Assembly (NCBI GenBank): GCA_902798425.1
Contig: CADBWR010000031.1
Span: 1-45,545, forward strand
Reading direction: 5' to 3'
DNA length: 45,545 nucleotides
Source of the DNA: an uncultured Bacteroidales bacterium
GTDB lineage: Bacteria; Bacteroidota; Bacteroidia; Bacteroidales; Bacteroidaceae
Shown: in pieces, positions 17,607 through 24,462 of the stretch
Layout of the letters: the number at the start of each line of letters is the position of its first letter
Position numbering within the stretch: position 1 is the first letter of the stretch
Position numbers and translations under genes: made by a program
Notes under the pieces: model-generated
The model's database searches: none
Seen by the model: the letters and a program-made list of their open reading frames with translations, nothing else
What the model was told of the DNA's origin: nothing

Positions 17607-20574
17607 AGCAGTGACAGCCGGAGTGCTGTCGATGGTAGCCGCCGCACTATGGGCTGCCGATTACACGGTGAGCGGACAGTTTATCACGATTCCAGTACAA
17701 CAGCCCAAGACGAACGGCGCCAAGGTGGTGCGCCTGCAGGTGGTGACGGATAATATCATCCGTGTACAGGCTACGTCAGCGGACCAGTTGCCTGAGAAGC
17801 AGAGTCTCATCATCGTCAAGCAGACGTCGAAGCCAAAGTTCGAAGTCACCGATGGTCAGTTGGTACGTGTCAAGGCTGCAAATGTCGAGGCGCGAGTAGA
17901 CAAGAAGACGGGACAGGTGCTGTTCTACGATGCTACCGGCAAGAAGATTATCGGTGAGGCAGAGCAGGGTAAGACCTTCAAGCCTTTCCGCGTACCTGAC
18001 CGTGAGATTGGCGTTGACGTGGCAAAGGTTCCTGAGGAGCAGCGCAACGGTCTGTCGTGGCACTTGCTATTCGATGGTGCTCCAGGCAGTCTTTATGGCT
18101 TGGGACAACACCAGTCGGAGGAGTTGAACATGTATGACAAGAACGAAGACCTCTTCCAGTATAATACGAAGGTCAGCGTACCCTTTGTCTTGTCCAGCAA
18201 GAACTATGGCGTGTTGTGGGATGCTTATTCCTATGGCCGCTTTGGCAATCCCGACGACTATCAGCAGTTGAACCGCGTCTTTAAGCTCTACGACAAGAAA
18301 GGTGCCGAGGGACATCTCACGGGAACCTATACCGATCAGAATGGTAAGACGCTGGTGCGCCAGGAGGACTCCATCTACTATGAGTTCGATACCCCCGAGA
18401 AGTCGCTGTTAGCCCAGCAGACAGAGCCTGGCGGTATTAAGAACTTGCCCAAGGGTTTCAACCTCAACGGTGCTACGGTGGTCTTTGAGGGTTTCATCGA
18501 GTCTTCCACCACTTCGGTGTTTAACTTCATCCTCTACTATGCCGGTTATATCAAGGTATATATCGGTGGTGTAGAAGTGGTCCCTGAGCGCTGGCGCACG
18601 GCATGGAACCCCAATGCCTATAAGTTTCAGAAAGCCTTGACGAAGGGACGCCGCTACCAGCTGCGCATCGAGTGGAAACCAGATGGCGGCGTCAGCTACT
18701 GTGGCTTGCGTGCTTCTGTCCACAGCCATACCCAGAACCGCTTGAGCATCTGGACGGAGATGGCTAAGGATATGGACTACTACTTCATTGCTGGTCAGAA
18801 TGCCGACGAGATTATCTCCGGCTATCGTACCCTGACAGGTAAAGCACCCGTCTATCCTAAGTGGGTGATGGGTTTCTGGCAGAGCCGTGAGCGCTATAAG
18901 ACCTCCGACGAAATTGTCGGCACCCTCGCTGAGTTCCGTAAGCGCCAGATTCCTTGTGACAATATCGTTCAGGACTGGAACTACTGGCCGGAAGACCAGT
19001 GGGGCTCTCATCGCTTCGAGACATCGCGCTTTCCCAATCCGCAAGCCATGCTCGACAGTGTGCACCAGATGGGTGGTCGTTTCATGATTTCCGTATGGCC
19101 TAAGTTCTACTGCAATACCGACAACTACAAAGAGCTCGACAAGAAGGGTTGGATGTACCACCAGGCCGTCGTCGACGATATCCACGACTGGGTAGGTCCT
19201 GGCTATGTGGGCTCGTTCTACGATGCTTACGATGCCGGTGCCCGCAAGATGTTCTGGCGTCAGATGGATGAGAACCTCTACTCTAAATATAAGTATGGTG
19301 TCGATGCCTGGTGGATGGATGCCTCCGAACCCAATGTACGCGACTGTACGCCCATGTGGTATCGCAAGGCACTCAGTGGACCCACTGCTCTGGGTACTAC
19401 TACCGAATATTTCAATGCCTACAGCATCGTCAATGCCGATGCCATCTATAACGGTCAGCGTTCTGTCAATCCCAACCAGCGCGTCTTCCTGCTGACGCGT
19501 AGCGGTTTTGCTGGCGAGCAGCGCTACAGCACCGCCACGTGGAGCGGTGATATCGGTACCCGTTGGGAAGATATGCGTGCGCAGATGACCGCAGGTCTCA
19601 ACTACTCCATGTCGGGACTGCCCTTCTGGGGTATGGATCAGGGCGGCTTCTGCGTAGAGAACCGTTATGTTGCTGCTCAGCAGCTCTTCGACCATCAGGG
19701 CGTTGAGAACGAAGACCTCAAGGAGTGGCGTGAACTGCAGACCCGCTGGAGTCAGTTCGGCACCTTCATCCCCTTGTTCCGCGTACATGGACAGTGGCCC
19801 TTGCGCGAAATCTGGAATATTGCCCCCGACAACCATCCCGCCTACCAGTCATTCGTCTACTACGACAAGCTGCGCTACCGTCTGATGCCTTACCTTTATT
19901 CCATGGCAGGGTGGGTACATACCAAAGACTATACCATGATGCGTGGCCTGGTGATGGACTTCAACGGCGACAGAGAGATATACAATATCAAGGACCAGTG
20001 GATGTTCGGTCCAGCCTTGATGGCTTGTCCTGTAGGCTACTACAAGGCACGCAACCGCTCCGTCTACTTCCCCAAGCAGTCGGGCTGGTACGACCTCTAT
20101 ACTGGCGAAAAAATTATCGACGCTGAGGATACCTCTCACCTCTCACCTCTCACCTCTCACCTCTCAAGCCGTAGGCTTGTAGTCGATGCCCCCTACGAAC
20201 GCATTCCGGTTTTTGTCCGTGAGGGCAGCATTATCCCCTATGGTCCTGAGATGCAGTATAGCGACGAACGTCCTGCCGACGACATCACGCTCTACGTCTA
20301 TGCTGGCAGCAATGGCTCCTTCCAGCTCTATGAGGACGAGGGTACTAACTATAATTATGAGAAAGGTAAGTATGCCACCATTGATATTACCTACGACGAT
20401 GCCGCCAAGACGTTGACCTTCGGCAAACGTCAGGGTTCTTTCAATGGCATGCTCAAGGAGCGCCGCTTCCGCATCGTCTATGTGACGGCCGACAAGCCTC
20501 GCGCCCTTGACTATGAACCACAGGGTGTGCCTGTCGTCAGCTACAAGGGCAACCAAGTGGTGGTAACACTTTAA
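17596..20574 (+). CDS. GH31 alpha-xylosidase / alpha-glucosidase with PA14 insert
   Basis: A 992-residue exported glycoside hydrolase of family 31. Signal peptide 1-21 (ending AALWA), N-terminal beta-sandwich, a PA14-like insert at about 285-375 (GFIESSTTSVFNFILYYAG), a (beta/alpha)8 barrel, and C-terminal beta domains. The nucleophile is Asp575 in WWMDASEP and the acid/base Asp652 in TWSGDIGTRW, 77 residues apart. A PA14 insert is known from alpha-xylosidases of xyloglucan utilisation (BoGH31A, CjXyl31A), so removal of alpha-xylose from xyloglucan oligosaccharides is the leading guess; isomalto- or other alpha-glucosidase activity is possible. A heptamer array near residues 846-857 is inserted in the C-terminal part. 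It belongs with the LacI and sensor genes. Confidence 0.93.
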   Translation: MKLRAVTAGVLSMVAAALWAADYTVSGQFITIPVQQPKTNGAKVVRLQVVTDNIIRVQATSADQLPEKQSLIIVKQTSKPKFEVTDGQLVRVKAANVEARVDKKTGQVLFYDATGKKIIGEAEQGKTFKPFRVPDREIGVDVAKVPEEQRNGLSWHLLFDGAPGSLYGLGQHQSEELNMYDKNEDLFQYNTKVSVPFVLSSKNYGVLWDAYSYGRFGNPDDYQQLNRVFKLYDKKGAEGHLTGTYTDQNGKTLVRQEDSIYYEFDTPEKSLLAQQTEPGGIKNLPKGFNLNGATVVFEGFIESSTTSVFNFILYYAGYIKVYIGGVEVVPERWRTAWNPNAYKFQKALTKGRRYQLRIEWKPDGGVSYCGLRASVHSHTQNRLSIWTEMAKDMDYYFIAGQNADEIISGYRTLTGKAPVYPKWVMGFWQSRERYKTSDEIVGTLAEFRKRQIPCDNIVQDWNYWPEDQWGSHRFETSRFPNPQAMLDSVHQMGGRFMISVWPKFYCNTDNYKELDKKGWMYHQAVVDDIHDWVGPGYVGSFYDAYDAGARKMFWRQMDENLYSKYKYGVDAWWMDASEPNVRDCTPMWYRKALSGPTALGTTTEYFNAYSIVNADAIYNGQRSVNPNQRVFLLTRSGFAGEQRYSTATWSGDIGTRWEDMRAQMTAGLNYSMSGLPFWGMDQGGFCVENRYVAAQQLFDHQGVENEDLKEWRELQTRWSQFGTFIPLFRVHGQWPLREIWNIAPDNHPAYQSFVYYDKLRYRLMPYLYSMAGWVHTKDYTMMRGLVMDFNGDREIYNIKDQWMFGPALMACPVGYYKARNRSVYFPKQSGWYDLYTGEKIIDAEDTSHLSPLTSHLSSRRLVVDAPYERIPVFVREGSIIPYGPEMQYSDERPADDITLYVYAGSNGSFQLYEDEGTNYNYEKGKYATIDITYDDAAKTLTFGKRQGSFNGMLKERRFRIVYVTADKPRALDYEPQGVPVVSYKGNQVVVTL
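20131..20165. repeat. Heptamer tandem repeat inside GH31, ACCTCTC x5
   Basis: Five perfect 7-bp units sit in frame in the GH31 coding region and encode the segment TSHLSPLTSHLS. Because 7 is not a multiple of 3, gain or loss of one unit would shift the frame and remove the last ~140 residues. This is a potential slipped-strand (phase-variable) site. Confidence 0.85.
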
Positions 20575-22232
20575 CGTTTGAAGGTGGTGACAAATCGTGC
20601 GCCCTCCTTGTAGGTGGTGTCAAGCACGATGTCACCACCTAAGCGACGCGCCAGACTGCGGGCTACTGTCAGTCCGATGCCCGTTCCATTGTAATATTCG
20701 TCTACCTGTACGAATTCATCAAAGATACGCTCTGCATCTTTGTCAGGAATGGTTTTTCCTGTATTCTCTAAGATGAAGCGCACCTTGTCGTGTTGTCCGT
20801 CAACAGTCATGGTGACGGTTTCCTGCTGGTGGTGCTCTGTCTGTTTGATGTGTCCCTCTGCCGGTTGGGTAAACTTGATGGCATTGTCCAGCTGCAGCTC
20901 CAGGATGCGCACCACTGAGCGCAGGTTCGTACTGAAGGGCTGGTCGGCACCTTCTCCCTTCTTCAACTCGAAGGAGATGTGCAGCATTTCGTCAATACCT
21001 GTTTCCATGATGGCCTGTTCGGCAATATGGAATGGTGTCACCATGTCGCTGCGTTCCAGCACCGTCTTGCTGTTGACGTCCGACAGCTCCAGCATCTTGT
21101 TCACCAGTCCTGTTATGCGGTCCGTGCTTTGCATAATCTGCAAGGCGGCATTGGCTTTCTCTTCCTCCGTCAGACTCGCTTGCGGTGAAGTCAGAATCTG
21201 GGTGAATCCGCTGAGAATGTTCAGTGGCGTCCTGATTTCATGGGATATCTGTTTGATAAATTCTCCCTTCATGCGTGTGGACTCCTCGGCCCGTGCGTTG
21301 GCTATCTGCAGACGTTTACTGAGCAGGTAGCGGTTGATGCTGAAAATGACCAGGAACAGGAATATCAGGCAGATCAGCAGGAACCACACCCATGAGGGGA
21401 TGCGGATGGTGTCAAACTGTGAGACGATGGCTTGTGTATAGACATCATCTATGATGCCTTCCTCCTCCATGAATCTCAGTTCGGCATTGATGGCCTCAAT
21501 CAGTTTCGGGTTGTAGCTGGCATAGCAGTATTCGCGGGGCTCCAGCGACAACTCGTCAGCAGTCAGCTTCCTTTCCAGATTCAGGTGCTCCAAATAGTAG
21601 TTGGCCTGGAAACGGTAACAGATAACACCGTCATATTTGCCATTCGCTAACTCTTCTATTGCTTCGCTGAGTTCTGTAATGGGAACATCGTTGGCCTTAG
21701 CCTCTCTCAGCATGAGTCCGATGGGGCGTGACTTCATATAGGCAATGGTCTTCCCTTCCAGATTGCGGAAGTCAAATCCCTTGTAGGATTTCTTGCGATA
21801 GACAATCTGGTAGTACATGCGGAATACGGCATTGGAGTAGTTCGTCAACTCCCTACGGTAGGGCGAATAAACCATGAGTCCCATGTCGTATTTTCCCTCA
21901 ATGATACCAGGCGACATCTTGTCCCAATGGTTGGGCGCGAAGGTAAAGGGTATTCCCATGCGCCTCATAAGTATCTTCGTAAACTCCACGTCATAGCCGC
22001 TGGGCGTACCGTTGTCGTCCACATACTGCAAGGGCGCATAGCTGGTATTCATACCCATGACCAAGGGCCGCTCCTTCGAGTAGCCCAGTTCTCTGGCCAG
22101 CGGACTGACGATGGTAGTCTCGTCCTGTGGAAACAGCTGCTCTTTCCATTTGCTATTGCATGATGTTAGTGTCCATGTACATGCACAGACTATCAACAAC
22201 AGCACACGATGAAAGAGCTTTTCTTGGGTCAT
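20571..22232 (-). CDS. Sensor histidine kinase with periplasmic solute-binding (SBP_bac_3) domain
   Basis: A membrane sensor of 553 residues from the ATG at 22232. A longer TTG start at 22262 is possible but overlaps the -7 promoter box, so I reject it. From the ATG, a signal peptide ends in a lipobox (TLTSC, Cys25). Then comes an amino-acid-binding-protein-like domain at about 50-275 (RPLVMGMNTSYAPLQYVDDN), a membrane span at about 280-302, and a kinase core with phosphoacceptor His331 (SHEIRTPLNILSGF), N box LDNAIKF and G2 box GTGIGLTV. It probably senses a small amino-acid-like ligand. It is convergent with the GH31 gene, and the two stop regions overlap by 4 bp. Confidence 0.9.
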   Translation of the reverse strand: MTQEKLFHRVLLLIVCACTWTLTSCNSKWKEQLFPQDETTIVSPLARELGYSKERPLVMGMNTSYAPLQYVDDNGTPSGYDVEFTKILMRRMGIPFTFAPNHWDKMSPGIIEGKYDMGLMVYSPYRRELTNYSNAVFRMYYQIVYRKKSYKGFDFRNLEGKTIAYMKSRPIGLMLREAKANDVPITELSEAIEELANGKYDGVICYRFQANYYLEHLNLERKLTADELSLEPREYCYASYNPKLIEAINAELRFMEEEGIIDDVYTQAIVSQFDTIRIPSWVWFLLICLIFLFLVIFSINRYLLSKRLQIANARAEESTRMKGEFIKQISHEIRTPLNILSGFTQILTSPQASLTEEEKANAALQIMQSTDRITGLVNKMLELSDVNSKTVLERSDMVTPFHIAEQAIMETGIDEMLHISFELKKGEGADQPFSTNLRSVVRILELQLDNAIKFTQPAEGHIKQTEHHQQETVTMTVDGQHDKVRFILENTGKTIPDKDAERIFDEFVQVDEYYNGTGIGLTVARSLARRLGGDIVLDTTYKEGARFVTTFKR

Positions 22233-22259
22233 TGTCTTAGGTGTTTCTATATTCTGTTG

Positions 22260-22267
22260 CAAAAGTA
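22260..22267 (-). promoter_or_regulatory. Promoter -7 box of the SBP-histidine kinase gene
   Basis: TACTTTTG on the minus strand matches TAnnTTTG and lies 28 bp upstream of the ATG at 22232. It fixes the start codon choice for that gene. Confidence 0.6.
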
Positions 22268-22400
22268 CAAAAAAAGAATGATAATTGTATCATTTTGCCC
22301 ATTCTTTTTTCTTACCTATTTATCTTTATGGACGATAGAACCATGAAGAGGGTACACTCTCACGTTCGTACATCCAATGTTGTGTGGGGTCAGCACAAGA

Positions 22401-22530
22401 ACTATTAACCTATTAACATGACATGCCTCAAACCCTTTGCACATCGGGGTTTGAGGCATGTTAAATGTTTGCTCAACTATTAACATAGATGTACTATACA
22501 CTGTTCAATCAAAAAACTGTCCCTATGATT
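22401..22530. repeat. Left terminal inverted repeat of the restriction-modification island
   Basis: A 58-bp core (22407-22464) is repeated in inverted orientation at 27989-28046 with three mismatches by eye. Two further blocks, AACTATTAACATA (22475-22487) and the TTCAATCAAAAA-ACTGTCCC stretch (22504-22524), also recur inverted at the other end in the same order. The core is itself a long hairpin (arms ACATGCCTCAAACCC and its complement). No gene is present in 22263-22989, which otherwise holds the minisatellite and palindromes described separately. Confidence 0.8.
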
Positions 22531-22535
22531 GATGA

Positions 22536-22682
22536 ATACAGCTAATACAGTTCTGGATACAGCTAATACAGTTCTGGATACAGCTAATACAGTTCTGGAT
22601 ACAGCTAATACAGGTCTGGATACAGCTAATACAGGTCTGTATACAACTAATACGCCGCTGTATGCAACTAATTTCGGCAAGA
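22536..22682. repeat. 21-bp minisatellite, about seven units
   Basis: The unit ATACAGCTAATACAGTTCTG plus G is repeated with growing divergence: units 1-3 identical, 4-5 with one or two changes, 6-7 degenerate. The minus-strand open frame through it is an effect of the 21-bp period and is not called a gene. Fragments of the same motif (CTAATACAG) recur near the right end at 27773-27802. Confidence 0.9.
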
Positions 22683-22685
22683 AAC

Positions 22686-22836
22686 GGTCACGGTCACAGT
22701 TGTGACCATGTGACCACAGAAAAGCAAAGGACGATATCGCAATAGTGTAATATATTAATATTCAATCGTTTACGCAAATAACAAAACCGCTAAGCCGACT
22801 AAATGGTCACATGGTCACAGCTGTGACCATGTGACC
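22686..22836. repeat. Pair of GGTCAC palindromes
   Basis: A perfect 32-bp palindrome at 22805-22836 (left half GGTCACATGGTCACAG) and an imperfect 30-bp copy at 22686-22715 lie about 120 bp apart. Each holds four GGTCAC/GTGACC hexamers. They flank an A+T-rich stretch with no gene. Roles as protein-binding sites, terminators or cruciforms are possible; there is no T run beside either. Confidence 0.85.
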
Positions 22837-22929
22837 GAACAACAAGAAATAAGTCAATCAAAGGGTCCCTCTGATTGCAACAAGTGATAAAAACTTTTTC
22901 TGATATTTCCAAATCTTTTCACCAAAATC

Positions 22930-22960
22930 TTGCATTAAAATAATTTTCTTTGTACCTTTG
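22930..22960 (+). promoter_or_regulatory. Promoter upstream of the Dam stub / ORF6N gene
   Basis: The -7 TACCTTTG (22953-22960) is preceded by a -33 TTG (22930-22932) at 20 bp spacing, with the ATG of the stub 29 bp downstream. It would drive the stub and the ORF6N gene together. Confidence 0.65.
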
Positions 22961-22989
22961 CATTCAACTATAACTAACACAAGCATACA

Positions 22990-23091
22990 ATGAAAGCGAA
23001 ACCATTCGTCAAATGGGTTGGTGGTAAGACACAACTCATTGACCAACTGGAAGCTCTGCTTCCCGCTGACTTTGACCAATGGGTAAAATAA
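22990..23091 (+). pseudogene. 33-codon N-terminal stub of a Dam-type methylase
   Basis: The frame starts MKAKPFVKWVGGKTQLIDQL, which is the N-terminal SAM-binding motif of D12-class (Dam/DpnM) adenine methylases, and ends after FDQWVK at a TAA. It is clearly similar to, but not a copy of, the start of the intact Dam gene 1.4 kb downstream (EAKPFLKWAGGKGQLLSQL). The promoter and first codons are intact but the rest of the gene is gone, so it is most simply a remnant of an earlier methylase gene truncated by deletion. It may now act as a leader frame for the ORF6N gene, which begins 8 bp after its stop. Confidence 0.7.
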
Positions 23092-23099
23092 CTTAGAAT

Positions 23100-23735
23100 A
23101 TGGACTCTTTAGAACCAATCAAACAGAAAATATACGAGATACGTGGACGTAGGGTAATGTTGGATTCAGACCTTGCGGAACTCTATGCAGTTGAGACTCG
23201 CACACTTAATCAAGCTGTTAAGCGTAACGTAGAGCGTTTCCCTGGGGATTTTATGTTCCAATTGACAAAAGAAGAATGGGACTCATTAAAGTCTCGGAAT
23301 GAATATGCTATAGCTTTAACATCACAAAATGTGATCTTAAAGAAAAATGGCAGGGGACAGCACAGCAAATATCTACCATTTGCATTCACTCGTGAGGGTA
23401 TTGCTATGCTATCTGGACTTCTGAGATCAGAAGTTGCCGTACAGGCCAACATTAACATCATGCGTGCATTCTTCCAGATGCAGGAGGCATTGCTTATCGT
23501 TAGTAATACTCAATTGCAGTTGGAGCAGATTCGTGCAGAAATCAAACAATTGCGTACGGATATGAACGATACTTTAGCAGACCAAAATGATATTAACGAG
23601 TTGACCCGTGCCCAACTCGAGGCTATCAGCGATGCGCTAATGGAATTGCAGAATCAAGGCAAAAATCCACTTGCGCTCCCTGAAATTGGCTATACCGCCA
23701 TTCAGAAACGTAGGGAGGAAGAAGAAAAAAAATAG
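23100..23735 (+). CDS. ORF6N domain protein
   Basis: A 211-residue protein with an N-terminal ORF6N DNA-binding domain (residues about 8-95: [19 protein letters not shown], then [19 protein letters not shown]) and a coiled, charged C-terminal half ([19 protein letters not shown]). ORF6N domains come from phage anti-repressors and are common on Bacteroidetes mobile DNA. Here the protein may act as a DNA-binding regulator of the island, but there is no direct sign of that. It follows the Dam stub by 8 bp and is transcribed from the same promoter. An intrinsic terminator lies about 100 bp after its stop. Confidence 0.85.
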   Translation: MDSLEPIKQKIYEIRGRRVMLDSDLAELYAVETRTLNQAVKRNVERFPGDFMFQLTKEEWDSLKSRNEYAIALTSQNVILKKNGRGQHSKYLPFAFTREGIAMLSGLLRSEVAVQANINIMRAFFQMQEALLIVSNTQLQLEQIRAEIKQLRTDMNDTLADQNDINELTRAQLEAISDALMELQNQGKNPLALPEIGYTAIQKRREEEEKK

Positions 23736-23738
23736 TAG

Positions 23739-23819
23739 ATGGATTTACACTTCAATCAGATTGCTATCCAACAGATGCAGGTGTTGGAGGATAATGAAGG
23801 AAGAAAACTATTGAAGTAA
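23739..23819 (+). CDS. Tiny frame (26 aa) downstream of ORF6N, doubtful
   Basis: A 26-codon frame (MDLHFNQIAIQQMQVLEDNE...) begins 3 bp after the ORF6N stop and ends 17 bp before the terminator hairpin. It could be a small coupled gene or the remnant of a longer gene. I do not recognise it and there is no ribosome-binding site to support it. Confidence 0.25.
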   Translation: MDLHFNQIAIQQMQVLEDNEGRKLLK

Positions 23820-23836
23820 ATCTATTTCTTGTAATG

Positions 23837-23864
23837 GAGATGCAACAACGGCATCTCTTTTTTT
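23837..23864 (+). terminator. Intrinsic terminator after the ORF6N gene
   Basis: A perfect 7-bp stem (GAGATGC / GCATCTC) with loop AACAACG is followed directly by seven T. It separates the ORF6N transcript from the DpnII cassette. The GAGATGC arm is repeated just downstream (23869-23875), where TGCAA-TAT-TTGCA forms a small palindrome. Confidence 0.85.
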
Positions 23865-23899
23865 ATTTGAGATGCAATATTTGCATATTAAACGTATTT

Positions 23900-23969
23900 G
23901 ATCCTTTTTGATCTTTTTTGTTAAGTTTTGATCTATTTGCTGAATCATCATTGATTTTTGGTACTTTTG
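23900..23969 (+). promoter_or_regulatory. dpnD promoter with three phased GATC sites
   Basis: The -7 box TACTTTTG (23962-23969) has a -33 TTTG (23936-23939) 22 bp upstream, and the ATG follows 8 bp after the -7 box, so the mRNA has almost no leader. Three GATC sites at 23900, 23910 and 23930, each in TTTGATC or TTTTGATC context, precede the -33 box at 10-bp multiples. GATC is the predicted target of the cassette's own methylases. Confidence 0.65.
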
Positions 23970-23977
23970 CATCTAGT

Positions 23978-24187
23978 ATGAAGAAGTACAGAATAGAAGT
24001 GACTGAGGTACTGAGCCGCATTGTTGAGACGGAAGCAGAAAGTGAAGATGCAGCCGTTGAGAAGATAAGGAAGATGTACCGAAATTGCGAAATTGTTCTG
24101 GATGCTTCCGACTATGTAGAAACAGAAATCAGCGTAAAAAGTGAAAAAGCAGAGGCGGAACGCTTGTTTATCAAGATAATTGTTTAA
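23978..24187 (+). CDS. DpnD/PcfM-like small protein
   Basis: A 69-residue protein, MKKYRIEVTEVLSRIVETEAES..., matching what I recall of the DpnD/PcfM family, a short domain of unknown function named after dpnD of Streptococcus pneumoniae and also found on conjugative plasmids. The longer frame beginning at 23918 would include the promoter, so the ATG at 23978 is chosen. The pattern of a beta strand, acidic helix (EDAAVEKIRKMYRN) and beta strand fits a small alpha/beta fold. It is the first gene of the GATC cassette and is separated from dam by a structured RNA. The function is unknown; a role in sensing methylation state or DNA entry would be speculation. Confidence 0.75.
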   Translation: MKKYRIEVTEVLSRIVETEAESEDAAVEKIRKMYRNCEIVLDASDYVETEISVKSEKAEAERLFIKIIV

Positions 24188-24192
24188 CTTTG
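24164..24192 (+). promoter_or_regulatory. Promoter of the structured leader / dam transcript
   Basis: The -7 box TAACTTTG (24185-24192) overlaps the dpnD stop codon, with a -33 TTG (24164-24166) 18 bp upstream. It would start transcription near 24199, about 264 nt before the dam ATG. Confidence 0.55.
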
Positions 24193-24198
24193 CATTCG

Positions 24199-24459
24199 CT
24201 TATTGCTCACTCTTGAGCGCTGGCAAACTTTTGTGGAATTAGATAGCAGTATCTAAGTTCTAAGAGACTTTTAACGAAAACAGTCCACCAAACTAACAGT
24301 AGTTACAGAGAGTCTCTGGGGATGAGGATACGCCTATGCTGTATAGGCGTACCCCTTCCTTTCACCTCTCTGTACGGGCTTCTGTGGTGGACGGCCTTCG
24401 TTAAGTGGTGAACTGGAGGTGGGTACGCTTTCTTTTGTCCGCAGCCAAACGACAAAAGA
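24199..24459 (+). ncRNA. Structured leader RNA upstream of dam, switch-like, family not recognised
   Basis: Small hairpins: GCTCA/TGAGC (24205-24218) and TTAGATA/TATCTAA (24239-24256). A nested arm follows: TTAACGAA (24271-24278) with TTCGTTAA (24397-24404); GTCCACCA (24283-24290) with TGGTGGAC (24385-24392); TACAGAGAG (24304-24312) with CTCTCTGTA (24366-24374); GGGG (24318-24321) with CCCC (24352-24355); and TACGCCTAT (24329-24337) with ATAGGCGTA (24343-24351). Bases 24345-24354 (AGGCGTACCC) can instead pair with 24421-24430 (GGGTACGCTT), excluding the apical arm or forming a pseudoknot. A last perfect 9-bp hairpin (24431-24439 / 24451-24459) ends 3 nt before the dam ATG. It could be a cis-regulator of dam or a stand-alone RNA. 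All helices were found by eye, with no energy calculation. Confidence 0.65.
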
Positions 24460-24462
24460 GCA

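Noticed and set aside
18409-19836. Long (475-codon) frame opposite the GH31 gene
   Set aside because: It is a shadow frame on the antisense strand of a well-supported enzyme gene; its translation has no recognisable domain.
22232-22262. TTG start at 22262 for the SBP-kinase
   Set aside because: The TTG overlaps the -7 promoter box; the ATG at 22232 gives a proper signal peptide.
22480-22680. Minus-strand 66-codon frame of VLAVSRT repeats
   Set aside because: It exists only because the 21-bp minisatellite has a period divisible by three; no promoter or flanking conservation is visible.
22536-22682. CRISPR array
   Set aside because: The 21-bp units are directly contiguous without spacers, and no cas genes are present.
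23918-23977. Upstream start of the DpnD-like gene
   Set aside because: The extension includes the -33 and -7 boxes and two GATC-rich repeats; the ATG at 23978 matches the family N-terminus.
24199-24459. tRNA, group I/II intron or retron RNA for the structured leader
   Set aside because: There is no acceptor stem or anticodon pattern, no intron core motifs and no reverse transcriptase nearby.
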